Source of the DNA: Oscillospiraceae bacterium
GTDB lineage: Bacteria; Bacillota; Clostridia; Oscillospirales; Oscillospiraceae
Direction: 5' to 3'
Assembly: GCA_015067435.1 (NCBI GenBank)
Contig: SVMM01000006.1
Span: forward strand, 1-64,000
Length of the DNA stretch: 64,000 bases
In this document: one piece after another, positions 10,595-19,305 of the stretch
Layout of the letters: each line of letters opens with the position of its first letter
Position numbering within the stretch: the stretch's first letter is position 1
The notes under the pieces: model-generated
Told to the model about the DNA's origin: nothing
Seen by the model: only the letters and a program-made list of their open reading frames with translations
Databases searched by the model: none
Translations under genes and position numbers: made by a program

Positions 10595-10624
10595 ATTATA
10601 GCACAAAACGTCGGTTGGAGACAA
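10595..10624 (-). promoter_or_regulatory. Sigma-A promoter of the gdpP operon
   Basis: On the minus strand TTGTCT (10619-10624) and a perfect TATAAT (10595-10600) are separated by 18 bases. It lies 59 bases upstream of the gdpP TTG start and faces away from rnjA. Confidence 0.75.
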
Positions 10625-10696
10625 CCACAACTTGCGGTGGTCGGCGCGCGTCCGGACAACAAATTATGGCGCGGCGGTATAAACACTTGACAAGCG

Positions 10697-10705
10697 TGAT
10701 ATAAT
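10697..10705 (+). promoter_or_regulatory. Extended -10 promoter of rnjA
   Basis: TGATATAAT at 10697-10705 is a perfect extended -10 element. A TTGACA at 10687-10692 is only 7 bases upstream, too close to act as its -35. Transcription from here would leave an mRNA leader of about 210 bases. Confidence 0.6.
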
Positions 10706-10920
10706 GTACGGAAGTTTAGATATTTGCCGGGCGGGCGTGACGCCGCGCGGTACATATAAAACAAGTCCATACGCAGATGCAGGACGCCGCCGGGCGCCCG
10801 GAGCGCTTCGTGAGACAGGGCGAAGCGCGACGGCGCGGACGTCTTATGTTTGTTGCGCGCCTTGCCTCTGTCCGGACCCATGTACATCTTAAAATTATGA
10901 AAACAGGAGTGTAACACAAA
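10706..10920 (+). other. Long structured 5' leader of rnjA
   Basis: About 215 bases with no convincing gene separate the -10 element from the rnjA start. The region is GC-rich and can fold. The clearest hairpin has 8-bp arms at 10803-10810 and 10821-10828, and several shorter GC-rich inverted repeats lie at about 10728-10800. It does not match a riboswitch class that I can recognise. Autoregulation of ribonuclease mRNAs through leaders is known in other bacteria; here it is only a possibility. Confidence 0.45.
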
Positions 10921-12582
10921 TTGGCTGAACAATTGAAAATCATCCCTCTCGGCGGTCTCGACGAGATCGGCAAGAACATGACCGTATACGAGTACGGCGG
11001 CGAGATCATCATCGTCGACTGCGGCATGGCGTTCCCCGACGAGGACATGTACGGCGTCGACTGCGTTATTCCGGACGTGAGCTATCTCGTCAAGAACAAA
11101 AAGCGCATCCGCGGCCTCTTCGTCACCCACGGGCACGAGGACCACATCGGCGCGATCCCCTACGTATTGAAGCAGGTCAACATGCCCATCTACTGCACCC
11201 GCCTCACCGCGGGGCTCATCCGCCTCAAGCTGGAGGAGCACGGTCTCGCCAAGACGACGAAGATCGTCACCGTCGAGCGCGGCATGACCGTCAAGGCGGG
11301 CAAATTCTCGGTGGAATTCATCCACGTCAACCACTCGATCGCCGACAGCGTGGCGTTTGCCATTCATACAGGGCTGGGCTGCGTCGTCCAGACGGGCGAC
11401 TTCAAGATCGACCCCACGCCGATCGACGGCGAGGTCATCGACCTCGCGCGCTTCGGGCAGCTGGGCAAGGATGGCGTGCTGGCGCTGCTGGCGGACTCCA
11501 CCAACGTCGAGCGCCCGGGCTACACGATGAGCGAGAGCATGGTCGGCAAGACCTTCGAGCGGCTGTTTGTCGGCTGCAAGCAGCGCATCATCGTCACGAC
11601 CTTCGCCTCCAACGTCCACCGCATCCAGCAGGTCATCGACGCCGCCGCCGCGTGCGGGCGCAAGGTCGCCGTCTCCGGCCGCAGCATGGAGAACGTCACC
11701 AAGGTCGCGACCGAGCTCGGTTACATGAAGCTGCCCAAGAACACGGTGGTGGACCTGAACAAGATCAAATCCCTCCCCCTTGACAAGCAGGTGATCGTCA
11801 CGACCGGCTCGCAGGGCGAGGAGATGAGCGCGCTGTACCGCATGGCGTTCTCCCAGCACAAGCAGATCGAGATCGGCCCCGGCGACAAGGTCATCATCTC
11901 CGCCTCCGCCATCCCCGGCAACGAGAACACGGTCTCGCGCGTTATCAACGAGCTGTTCCGCAAGGGCGTGGACGTCGTCTACGACCGCGCGGACATGCTC
12001 CACGTCTCCGGCCACGCCTGTCAGGAGGAGCTGAAGATCATCCACGCGCTCGTCAAGCCCAAGTATTTCATCCCCGTCCACGGCGAACAGCGTATGCTGC
12101 AACTGCACAAGGATCTCGCGATGAAGATGGGCATGGATCGCAAGAACATCGCCATCTGCGAAAACGGCGACGCCGTGGAGATCGGCGCGCGCTCGATGAA
12201 GATCGTGCCCGGCGCGGTCGAGGCGGGCGAGGTGCTCGTCGACGGCAGCGGCGTGGGCGACGTCGGCGCGGTGGTGCTGCGCGACCGCAAGCACCTCGCG
12301 GAGGACGGCATGCTCGTGGTCGTGCTCCCCATCTCCGCGCAGAACGGCGACATGCTCGCCGAGCCAGAGATCATCACCCGCGGCTTCATCTACGTCAAGG
12401 AGTCCGAGGAGCTGATCCAGGAGCTCAAGAACATCACGATGACCGCCGCCGAGGGCGTCCGCGGCCGCCGCAGCCGCGACATGGGCGAGCTGCGCGGCGC
12501 GATCAAGAGCGCGGTGAGCAACTACCTCTTCAAAACCACAAAGCGAAGCCCCATGGTCATTCCGGTCATCACCAGACTGTAA
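10921..12582 (+). CDS. rnj: Ribonuclease J
   Basis: Metallo-beta-lactamase/beta-CASP ribonuclease with 5'-3' exonuclease and endonuclease activity in mRNA decay and rRNA maturation. The zinc-binding motif HGHEDHIGA is near residues 71-79. Typical beta-CASP segments follow (LLADSTNVERPG; GRSMENV; VTTGSQGE; VSGHACQEELK; FIPVHGEQR). The 553 residues match the family. The start is a TTG at 10921, preceded by AGGAG about 11 bases upstream. It is divergent from gdpP and monocistronic, ending at a strong terminator shared with rsmI. Confidence 0.95.
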   Translation: MAEQLKIIPLGGLDEIGKNMTVYEYGGEIIIVDCGMAFPDEDMYGVDCVIPDVSYLVKNKKRIRGLFVTHGHEDHIGAIPYVLKQVNMPIYCTRLTAGLIRLKLEEHGLAKTTKIVTVERGMTVKAGKFSVEFIHVNHSIADSVAFAIHTGLGCVVQTGDFKIDPTPIDGEVIDLARFGQLGKDGVLALLADSTNVERPGYTMSESMVGKTFERLFVGCKQRIIVTTFASNVHRIQQVIDAAAACGRKVAVSGRSMENVTKVATELGYMKLPKNTVVDLNKIKSLPLDKQVIVTTGSQGEEMSALYRMAFSQHKQIEIGPGDKVIISASAIPGNENTVSRVINELFRKGVDVVYDRADMLHVSGHACQEELKIIHALVKPKYFIPVHGEQRMLQLHKDLAMKMGMDRKNIAICENGDAVEIGARSMKIVPGAVEAGEVLVDGSGVGDVGAVVLRDRKHLAEDGMLVVVLPISAQNGDMLAEPEIITRGFIYVKESEELIQELKNITMTAAEGVRGRRSRDMGELRGAIKSAVSNYLFKTTKRSPMVIPVITRL

Positions 12583-12586
12583 ACCC

Positions 12587-12622
12587 AAAAATCGCTTCGG
12601 CTGTTCAGCCGAAGCGATTTTT
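12587..12622. terminator. Bidirectional terminator between rnjA and rsmI
   Basis: Perfect 16-bp inverted repeat (12587-12602 and 12607-12622) with a GTTC loop and A/T outer pairs, giving T runs on both strands. It separates the convergent genes, and its right arm overlaps the rsmI stop region. Confidence 0.9.
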
Positions 12623-13483
12623 TAGATTCAGTGACGCCGCGTAGAGCTCGTTCTTGCTGTAGGTGTTGTTCTCGTCCTTCAAAAGCAGCTTGATCGCGTC
12701 CTTCGCCGTGCAGTCGCCACGCACCATGCAGTCCACCAGCAGCGCCTCCGGCGAGGAGATGTGCTCCACCTCGCGCAGGCGGTAAGTTTCCTGCACCTCA
12801 ACGATCATCGCGTACTCGCCCTTTTCATAGTTCCCCTTGGCGAGCAGCTGCGCCTTCACCTCCGCGGGCGTGCCGCGGAACGTCATCTCGTGCAGCTTCG
12901 TCATGTCGTTGCACAGGCACAGCCGCACGTCCGCGCCCGCGTCCTCCAGAAACTCCACCGCGCCCATGATGCGCTTGGGCGACTCGTAGAACGCGTAGGT
13001 CGCGGTGTCGCCCTTGCGCATCATGTCCAGCACGCGGCGGCGGTCGGCGTTCTCGCGCGGGAAAAAGCCGTAGAAGAAGAACGTCGAGAGGTCGAAGCCC
13101 GAGATGGACAGCGCCGTCACCGCCGCGCAGGCGCCGGGAACGCCGACGACGCGCACGCCGTTTTCCACGGCGGTCTTGATGAGCTCGTTGCCGGGATCGG
13201 AGATGCAGGGCGTGCCCGCGTCGGTGATGACCGCGATGCTCTTGCCCTCCAAAAGCTGCGCGAGGAACCACCGCGCCTTGCCGTGCTCGTTGAACTTGTG
13301 GTTGGCGGACAGATCGTTGCGGATGCCCAGCTTGTTGAGCAGCACGACGCTGCGGCGCGTGTCCTCCGCCGCGATGATGTCCACCGTTTCGAGTATTTCC
13401 CTGCCGCGCTCGCTCATGTCGCGCGAATTGCCGATCGGCGTCGCGACGATGTAGAGCGTGCCGGCGGCATTTTGCTGTTCCAT
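12605..13483 (-). CDS. rsmI: 16S rRNA (cytidine(1402)-2'-O)-methyltransferase RsmI
   Basis: SAM-dependent methyltransferase of the tetrapyrrole-methylase fold that methylates the ribose of C1402 in the 30S decoding centre. The N-terminal signature LYIVATPIGN is at residues 9-18, followed by IIAAEDTRR, TDAGTPCISDPG and VPGACA, all characteristic of RsmI. The 292 residues are typical. The ATG at 13483 has AGGAGGG upstream. Its promoter (13511-13539) is divergent from that of the S41 protease gene. Confidence 0.95.
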   Translation of the reverse strand: MEQQNAAGTLYIVATPIGNSRDMSERGREILETVDIIAAEDTRRSVVLLNKLGIRNDLSANHKFNEHGKARWFLAQLLEGKSIAVITDAGTPCISDPGNELIKTAVENGVRVVGVPGACAAVTALSISGFDLSTFFFYGFFPRENADRRRVLDMMRKGDTATYAFYESPKRIMGAVEFLEDAGADVRLCLCNDMTKLHEMTFRGTPAEVKAQLLAKGNYEKGEYAMIVEVQETYRLREVEHISSPEALLVDCMVRGDCTAKDAIKLLLKDENNTYSKNELYAASLNLKNRFG

Positions 13484-13510
13484 GGCGCCCTCCTGCCTGC
13501 TTTTTTATTC

Positions 13511-13539
13511 AGTATAGCCCAAAGAGCGCGGGTTTTCAA
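13511..13539 (-). promoter_or_regulatory. Sigma-A promoter of rsmI
   Basis: Minus strand TTGAAA (13534-13539), a 17-base spacer and TATACT (13511-13516). It lies 28 bases upstream of the rsmI start. Confidence 0.75.
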
Positions 13540-13548
13540 CATTTCCCT

Positions 13549-13576
13549 TTGCAATTTGCGGCAATTGATGTATAAT
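13549..13576 (+). promoter_or_regulatory. Sigma-A promoter of the S41 protease gene
   Basis: TTGCAA (13549-13554), a 16-base spacer and a perfect TATAAT (13571-13576), 36 bases before the ATG at 13612. Confidence 0.75.
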
Positions 13577-13611
13577 GGCGGTCAGTCATATTCGAAAAAG
13601 GAGATCCCATC

Positions 13612-15486
13612 ATGAAAAAACTGTTTCACAGGCTTGTCGCGACGCTCTGCGTTCTCGCGCTGTGCCTGACCTCCGCCAGCGCGCTGAGCGTCGAGGACGC
13701 GCTGCGGCTGCTGGAGGAAAACTACGTCGGCGAGCTGCCCCCCGCCGCCTATGAGGCGACGACGCTGGACGAGCTGATGGACGCCGTCGGCGACCCCTAT
13801 ACCTACTACATGTCCGCCGAGGAATACGCGGAGTTTCTCGACAGCGTGGAGGGCGAGAGCCACATCACCGGCATCGGTGCGGGCATTGAGTACACCGACA
13901 ACGGCATCCTGCTGACCAACATTCTGGAGGACAGCGGCGCGGAAGAGGCCGGCCTCGTCGCCGGCGACCTGATCGTCGGCGTGGAGGGCACGAGCTGCGT
14001 GCCCGCGAACGAGTCCCACCGCGCCATGATTATCGGCGATGAGGGCACCTACGTCAACATCACGGTGAAGCATCAGGACGGCAGCGTGCAGGACTACCGC
14101 ATCATGCGCAGGACCATCAGGATCTTCAACACCAAGGTCGCTTTTGTGGACGGCGTCGGCAAGGTCGACTGCGACAGCTTCGGCACCTACACCCCGGCAT
14201 ACTTTCAAGACGGTCTTGCCGAGCACATGGACGCGCGGCTTTGGATCATCGACGTGCGCAACAACCCCGGCGGGCTTGCCACCGCTGCCGTTACCTCCCT
14301 CGGCTTGTTCACGGGCTCCGGTCCCAAGCTCTTCTACAGGCTGGGCGACACCAGCTCCTATTATGCCGAATTCAACGGCACGAACCTGACCGACGCGCCG
14401 GTGATCGTGCTCATCAACGGCTACGCCGCCAGCGCGTCCGAGATCCTTGCCGGCGGCGTCCGCGCCGAGAAGGCGGGCATCATCGTCGGCTCGCGCTCCT
14501 ACGGCAAGGGCTCGGCGCAGATCGTGCTGGATATGGACAACTATCCCAATCTGTTCGACGGGGATTCCCTCAAGGTCACCGTCTATCGCTTCTACTGCTC
14601 CGACGGCAACACCACCGACAAGGTCGGCGTGGTCCCGACGCTGTACGTCGCCGACGAGTACACTGCCGCCGTGGCGGAGCTGCTGTCCGCGGAGAAACCC
14701 GCGCAGGGCGAATACCTGTCCCTGACGCTCAACGGCAGCGAGTACATCCTGCGTCCCGCCGACGCCGCGGAAGCCGGTTTGGACGACGCGCTGACCGAGC
14801 TGCTCTCCGCCCTGCCGCCGGACGCTTCCGTGGCGCTGTTTTCGGGCGACAAGCTCACCGCGCTGACCGCCGACGAGGCGCTGGCAAAGTACGGCGACGA
14901 GGCGGCGTCCCGCCGCTTCACCGACGTGGCGAACAGCCCCTACGCGACGCAGATCAACACGCTGGGCGCCTACGGCATTCTCAACGGCACCGGCAGCGGA
15001 GCGTTCAACCCCGCCGCCACGCTGACGCGCGCGGAGCTGTGCGCCATGCTCTCGCAGGCGCTCAACGTGTCGAACAAGGCGAACGGCAACTTTGCGGACG
15101 TGCCGGACGACGCGTGGTTTGCCGACGACGTCAACGCCGCCGCGAGCCTCGGCTTCGTCAACGGCGTGGGCGACCGGCTCTTTGACCCCTCCGGCACGCT
15201 GACGCAGGAGCAGTTCATCACCGTCATGGGCCGCCTGACGCGGTTTTTGAACTTCTTCGCCGACGATTACGCGCTGGAGCTGAAGGACGAGACGCTTGCC
15301 GAGAACGCGGTGTACGCCGCATACGCCCCGTGGGCGCGCGTGAGCGCGGACGTGCTGACCGAGTATGCGGGCAACATGCTCTACACGGACCTCTCTCAGA
15401 TCAACCCGCAAGCCCCCGTCACGCGCGAGCAGGCGGCGGCGACGCTGTGCAACATCCTCAAAACGCTGAACATCATTTCGTACTGA
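13612..15486 (+). CDS. Secreted S41 (C-terminal processing) protease with PDZ and SLH domains
   Basis: Exported serine protease of the CtpA/S41 family anchored to the envelope. A signal peptide (residues 1-24, ending LTSASA) is followed by a PDZ domain (about 85-165, ending near the GDLIVGVEGT-type segment). The S41 fold has its catalytic Ser in GYAASASEILAGG (near 273) and Lys in SYGKGSAQ (near 300). From about residue 435 to 624 there are about three S-layer homology repeats (for example RRFTDVANSPYATQINTLGA, and the VTREQAAATL motif at the end), predicted to bind secondary cell-wall polymer. AAAAGGAG precedes the ATG. A lipoprotein serpin gene follows 86 bases later. Confidence 0.88.
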   Translation: MKKLFHRLVATLCVLALCLTSASALSVEDALRLLEENYVGELPPAAYEATTLDELMDAVGDPYTYYMSAEEYAEFLDSVEGESHITGIGAGIEYTDNGILLTNILEDSGAEEAGLVAGDLIVGVEGTSCVPANESHRAMIIGDEGTYVNITVKHQDGSVQDYRIMRRTIRIFNTKVAFVDGVGKVDCDSFGTYTPAYFQDGLAEHMDARLWIIDVRNNPGGLATAAVTSLGLFTGSGPKLFYRLGDTSSYYAEFNGTNLTDAPVIVLINGYAASASEILAGGVRAEKAGIIVGSRSYGKGSAQIVLDMDNYPNLFDGDSLKVTVYRFYCSDGNTTDKVGVVPTLYVADEYTAAVAELLSAEKPAQGEYLSLTLNGSEYILRPADAAEAGLDDALTELLSALPPDASVALFSGDKLTALTADEALAKYGDEAASRRFTDVANSPYATQINTLGAYGILNGTGSGAFNPAATLTRAELCAMLSQALNVSNKANGNFADVPDDAWFADDVNAAASLGFVNGVGDRLFDPSGTLTQEQFITVMGRLTRFLNFFADDYALELKDETLAENAVYAAYAPWARVSADVLTEYAGNMLYTDLSQINPQAPVTREQAAATLCNILKTLNIISY

Positions 15487-15500
15487 TCGAGGGAACCGAT

Positions 15501-15540
15501 CGGGCGGCGCATACGTCCAAAGGGACAGATGCGCCGCCCG
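15501..15540 (+). repeat. Long hairpin between the S41 protease and serpin genes
   Basis: Twelve-bp arms (15501-15512 and 15529-15540) enclose a second inner 4-bp stem (GTCC/GGAC) with an AAAG-type loop. No T run follows. It could stabilise the upstream message or partly separate the expression of the two genes. Confidence 0.6.
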
Positions 15541-15572
15541 CGCGCATTATGATGAGACAGGAGGATATCCCT

Positions 15573-16970
15573 ATGAAACGTTTTCTCTCGATGCTTCTGG
15601 TGTTTTGCCTCGCCCTTTCCCTCGCCGCCTGCGCGGACGGCGCTCAGAAGCCTCCGCAGGAGCCCGCCCCCGCCGACCCGCCGGTCAGCATCCTGCCGGC
15701 GGCGTCGGAGAACGTCGCAAATGTAACCGTCCCCGACCCCGTTGAGGCGCCCAAGGCGCAGTTCCTCACCGCCGAGGCGGAGTACCCCGTCACGGCGCAG
15801 TTCGCGGACGGCGACGAGGCTTGGTGGAACGAACTGTACGAGCGCCGCCAGCAGTATACGCTCGATTCCGGCGCGCTGGACGGCTTCCTTTCCGCCGCCC
15901 TGCCGGAGCTTCTGACCGGCGCGGATGAGGACGGCAACGTCGTCTGCTCGCCGCTGAACGTCTACATGGCGCTCGCCATGGCGGCGGAGATCTCCCGCGG
16001 CGACAGTCAGGCGCAGTTGCTCGCCCTGCTGGACGCGGACAGCCTCGAAACGCTGGAGGAGCGCGCCGACACGCTCTGGAACGCCTGCTACCGCGACGAC
16101 GGCGTCGTGACGAGCATCCTCGCCAGCTCGCTGTGGATGCGCGACGACGTTCCCTGCCTCAAGGGCACGGTGAAGAACCTGCGCGACCTGTTCCACGCCT
16201 CGTCCTTCCGCGGCGACATGAGCGACCCCCTCTACACCGAGGCGATGCGCGGCTGGCTCAACGAGCAGACCGGCGGCCGGCTGGCGGACGCCGTGGAAAA
16301 CGTATCGCTCGACCCCGAAACCATGGTGGAGCTTCTGACGACGGTCTACTTCCGCGCCAAGTGGCTCAACCGGTTCGACGCGGCGGCCACCGCGCCGGAG
16401 ACCTTCCACGCGCCGGACGGCGATATCGAGTGCAACTTCCTGCACGCGGAATTCGCCGACTTCTGGGTGTATCGCGGCGAGCGCTTCACCGCCGTGCAGC
16501 AGTCCTTTGAGAACGCGGGCGACATGTGGTTCCTGCTGCCCGACGAGGGCGTGACACCGGAGGAGCTGCTTGCCGATGCCGACGCGATCGCGTTCCTCGC
16601 CTCCGACGCAGCGGAGCAGACGGAGTGGTACTACGGCAAGCTCGCGCTGCCGAAGCTGGATGTGACCTCCGAGCTGGAGCTAAGCGACACGCTCAAGGCG
16701 CTCGGCGTCACCGACCTGTTCGACCCGTCGCGCGCCGACATCTCCGCGCTCTACGAGGACGTCGCGGGCGTGGCGCTGTCGAAGGTGCAGCACGCCGCGC
16801 GGCTGACGATGGACGAAGAGGGCGTGACGGCGACGGCGTTCACCGCCATGGGCTACGGCGCCGGCGCGCCGGAGCACGAGATGGATTTTACGCTCGACCG
16901 GCCGTTCCTCTTCAAGCTGACGGCGGAGAACGGCCTGCCGCTGTTCGCCGGCGTGGTCAACCACCCGTAA
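15573..16970 (+). CDS. Serpin-family lipoprotein (extracellular protease inhibitor)
   Basis: Bacterial serpin, a suicide inhibitor of serine or cysteine proteases. The ATG at 15573 follows AGGAGG with good spacing. The N-terminus is a lipoprotein signal (SLAAC, Cys 20), so the protein should be anchored outside the membrane. An acidic/proline linker leads to the serpin fold from about residue 95. The hinge of the reactive-centre loop (EEGVTATAFTAMGYG, about 416-430) has small residues, as inhibitory serpins do. The C-terminal serpin signature RPFLFKL...GLPLFAGVVNHP closes the fold. Total 465 residues. Its neighbour upstream is a secreted S41 protease, suggesting a role in control of surface proteolysis or defence against host proteases. 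Confidence 0.9.
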   Translation: MKRFLSMLLVFCLALSLAACADGAQKPPQEPAPADPPVSILPAASENVANVTVPDPVEAPKAQFLTAEAEYPVTAQFADGDEAWWNELYERRQQYTLDSGALDGFLSAALPELLTGADEDGNVVCSPLNVYMALAMAAEISRGDSQAQLLALLDADSLETLEERADTLWNACYRDDGVVTSILASSLWMRDDVPCLKGTVKNLRDLFHASSFRGDMSDPLYTEAMRGWLNEQTGGRLADAVENVSLDPETMVELLTTVYFRAKWLNRFDAAATAPETFHAPDGDIECNFLHAEFADFWVYRGERFTAVQQSFENAGDMWFLLPDEGVTPEELLADADAIAFLASDAAEQTEWYYGKLALPKLDVTSELELSDTLKALGVTDLFDPSRADISALYEDVAGVALSKVQHAARLTMDEEGVTATAFTAMGYGAGAPEHEMDFTLDRPFLFKLTAENGLPLFAGVVNHP

Positions 16971-16985
16971 CCGAAGATATGCGAA

Positions 16986-17020
16986 GGGCGCGCACGAAAA
17001 ATCCGTGCGCGCCCCGTTTT
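16986..17020 (+). terminator. Terminator of the serpin gene
   Basis: Eleven-bp GC-rich arms (16986-16996 and 17004-17014) with a seven-base A-rich loop, followed by CGTTTTTT. It lies 16 bases after the serpin stop and just before the end of the convergent HAD gene. Confidence 0.88.
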
Positions 17021-17021
17021 T

Positions 17022-17633
17022 TCAGATATCCACGCCCTTTTCGCGCAGTCTTTGCCGCAGCAGCGGCGGATCGCCGTGATAGACGATGCCGTCGAGCCCC
17101 ACGTGCCACGCCGCCTCGATGTTGCAGGGGTTGTCGTCGATGAACAGGCACTCCCGCCGGTCGAGGGAGAACAGCTCGAACGCCTTTTCGTAGAACGCCG
17201 CGTCCGGCTTGAGGAGCTGATAGCGGTATGAAACCATCAGGCGGTCGCCGAAGTACCGCGCCATCGGCAGGTCGGGCCAGTATTGCGCGTGCCGCTCGCC
17301 CGCGTTGGACAGGAGATACAGCCCGTAGCCCCGCTCGCTCAGGTCGCGCACCAGCTCGGTCGCGCCGTCCATGGCGAGGCGCGGTTTGTCCCAGTTGTCG
17401 AACACCTCCCGCGCCGCGGCGTGCAGCCGCTCCGGGATGCGCGTGCACATGGAGGCGAACGCCTCGTCCTCCGTCATGCTGCCGCGGTCGAGGCAGACCC
17501 ACTCCGCGCTGTGGAAGATCTCGCGGATCAGAATGCGGCCGTCTGCTTCGTCGAGATGCAGGCGGGAGACGAACAGCTCCGGATTGAAGCGCAGGAGCAC
17601 GCCGCCCATGTCGAACAGAATGTTGCGGATCAT
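17022..17633 (-). CDS. HAD-family hydrolase (YihX-like)
   Basis: Haloacid-dehalogenase superfamily phosphatase; members dephosphorylate small metabolites such as sugar phosphates. Motif I is FDMGGVLL (residues 7-14, nucleophile Asp 8), followed by a helical cap (about 15-80), motif II LYLLSNAG, and motif IV FIDDNPCNIEAA near residue 165. The 203 residues and the FDxGGVL form point to the YihX/HAD-IA group. The ATG at 17633 is only 4 bases after the permease stop, so it is probably translationally coupled to the Fbp-type ABC operon. The substrate is unknown. Confidence 0.85.
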   Translation of the reverse strand: MIRNILFDMGGVLLRFNPELFVSRLHLDEADGRILIREIFHSAEWVCLDRGSMTEDEAFASMCTRIPERLHAAAREVFDNWDKPRLAMDGATELVRDLSERGYGLYLLSNAGERHAQYWPDLPMARYFGDRLMVSYRYQLLKPDAAFYEKAFELFSLDRRECLFIDDNPCNIEAAWHVGLDGIVYHGDPPLLRQRLREKGVDI

Positions 17634-17637
17634 GGCC

Positions 17638-19305
17638 TTACACCCGGATCTTTCCGTTGGAGATCTTGAGCGCGATGACGAGGATGATGCCGCTCGTGAC
17701 CGTCAGGATGGCGGAGAGCGCCGCGCCCGAGCCGACCGAGTTGCGCACGATATCGGTGTACGCCGCGATGGTCAGCGTGTTGTTCTTGCCCGACGAGAGC
17801 ATGATCGAGCAGCTCAGCTCGTTGATGCACGTGACCCACGAGAGGATCGCGCCGGAGAACACGCCCGGCAGCATCAGCCGCGCCGTCACCTTCCAGAAGG
17901 TTTTCATCGGCGGCACGCCGAGGTTGATCGACGCCTCCTCCACGCTGGGGTCCATCTGCATCAGGAACGCGCTGGCGCTTCGCACCGTGTAGGGCAGCTT
18001 GCGGATGATGTAGGAGATGATGATGATCGCCGCCGTGCCCGTGAGGATCAGGGGCTTGACGTTGAACGTCACGATGTAGCACAGGCCGAGCACCGAGCCG
18101 GGGATGACGTAGGGCGCCATGAGCAGCATGTCGAGCATCCCGCCGGTCTTGCCCTTCTTGCGCACGATGGCGTAGGACATCAGGATGCCGATGACCACGA
18201 TGAACACCATCGCCGTGAGCGAGTAGACGAAGGTGTTGCGCAGCGACGTCCACAGCCGCGCGCCGAGGTTCTGATAGTTCTCGAACGTGAAGCCGCCGAT
18301 GAAGCTGGAGTAGTTCGTGTGCTGGAAGGAGCTGGAGCAGACGATGATCTGCGGCAGGAACGAGATGAAGCTGATGAGGAACACCGGCAGCGTCACGAGG
18401 AAGCGCTTGCCGCCGTGCACCTCCACGACCTTCGGCGGCCGCAGGGCGCTCATGATGTAGTTGCGGCGGCTGACCCAGACCTTCTGCACCAGCAGCATCA
18501 CCAGCGTGATGATGACGATGATGATGGAGATTGCGGAGGCAAGGTTGCCGTTGCCGCCCGTCTCGCTGAGGTACTCGTTGTAGATCAGCACCGGCAGGGT
18601 GCGGAACTCGGAGCCGCCGAGCAGCATCGGCGTGCCGAAGTCCGCCAGCGCGCTCATGAACACCACCAGCGCGCCCGCCGTGATCGACGGCGTGACCACC
18701 GGCATCGTGACGGTGAAGAAACGGCGCAGCTTGCCGCTGCCCAGATTCTCCGCGCACTCCTCCAGCGAGCTGTCAATGCTCTCCATCGCGCCGGAGGTGT
18801 ACATATAGATGTAGGGATAGAGCTTGAGCGTCAGCACCGTGCTGATGCCGCCGAAGCCGTAGATGGTGGGGATGTTGATGCCGTAGTTGGCGAGGAAGGT
18901 GGTCACGGAGCCGGCGCGGCCGAACATCATGATCCACGCGTAGGCGCCGAGGAACGGCGGGCTCATCAGCGAGAGGATCGCCAGCACGTGCCAGACCTTC
19001 TTGCCCCAGACGTTGTAGCGCGTCATGAGGTACGCCATCGGCACGCCGAGCACCACGGCGAAGAATGTCGGCACCAGCGAGATGCCCACGCTGTTCTTGA
19101 GCGCGCCGTAGTAGTATTTCTTGGTGAAGAAGCGCTGGAAGTTCGCAAGCGTCAGACCCTCCACCTTCGCGTTGCGGAAGGCGTTGGTGATGATCGAGGA
19201 AAACGGCCAGATCAGGAACACCAGAAAGATGGCGAAAACCATCAGCTTGACCCAGAACCACGGGTCCATGTACATCGGGATGGTCGTGTTCTTCTTTTTC
19301 AGCAT
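17638..19305 (-). CDS. Fbp-type ABC transporter permease (fused double permease)
   Basis: Integral membrane permease with two BPD-transport domains fused in one 555-residue chain, as in ferric iron (FbpB), thiamine and phosphonate/sugar-phosphate importers. About twelve hydrophobic segments are visible, beginning with VKLMVFAIFLVFLIWPFSS. EAA-type loops that contact the ATPase occur in both halves (for example ECAENLGSGKLRRFF and EASINLGVPPMKTFWK). The ATG at 19305 overlaps the ATPase gene by 7 bases, with GGAGGAGG inside that gene as ribosome binding site. It works with the ATPase and binding protein upstream. The substrate cannot be fixed from sequence alone. Confidence 0.9.
   Translation of the reverse strand: MLKKKNTTIPMYMDPWFWVKLMVFAIFLVFLIWPFSSIITNAFRNAKVEGLTLANFQRFFTKKYYYGALKNSVGISLVPTFFAVVLGVPMAYLMTRYNVWGKKVWHVLAILSLMSPPFLGAYAWIMMFGRAGSVTTFLANYGINIPTIYGFGGISTVLTLKLYPYIYMYTSGAMESIDSSLEECAENLGSGKLRRFFTVTMPVVTPSITAGALVVFMSALADFGTPMLLGGSEFRTLPVLIYNEYLSETGGNGNLASAISIIIVIITLVMLLVQKVWVSRRNYIMSALRPPKVVEVHGGKRFLVTLPVFLISFISFLPQIIVCSSSFQHTNYSSFIGGFTFENYQNLGARLWTSLRNTFVYSLTAMVFIVVIGILMSYAIVRKKGKTGGMLDMLLMAPYVIPGSVLGLCYIVTFNVKPLILTGTAAIIIISYIIRKLPYTVRSASAFLMQMDPSVEEASINLGVPPMKTFWKVTARLMLPGVFSGAILSWVTCINELSCSIMLSSGKNNTLTIAAYTDIVRNSVGSGAALSAILTVTSGIILVIALKISNGKIRV

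Noticed and set aside
10687-10692. TTGACA as a -35 box for rnjA
   Set aside because: It is only 7 bases from the TATAAT and no suitable -10 lies 16-18 bases downstream.
10576-12588. A minus-strand open frame of 670 codons opposite rnjA
   Set aside because: Shadow of RNase J. It also runs through the divergent promoter region, where coding is not expected.
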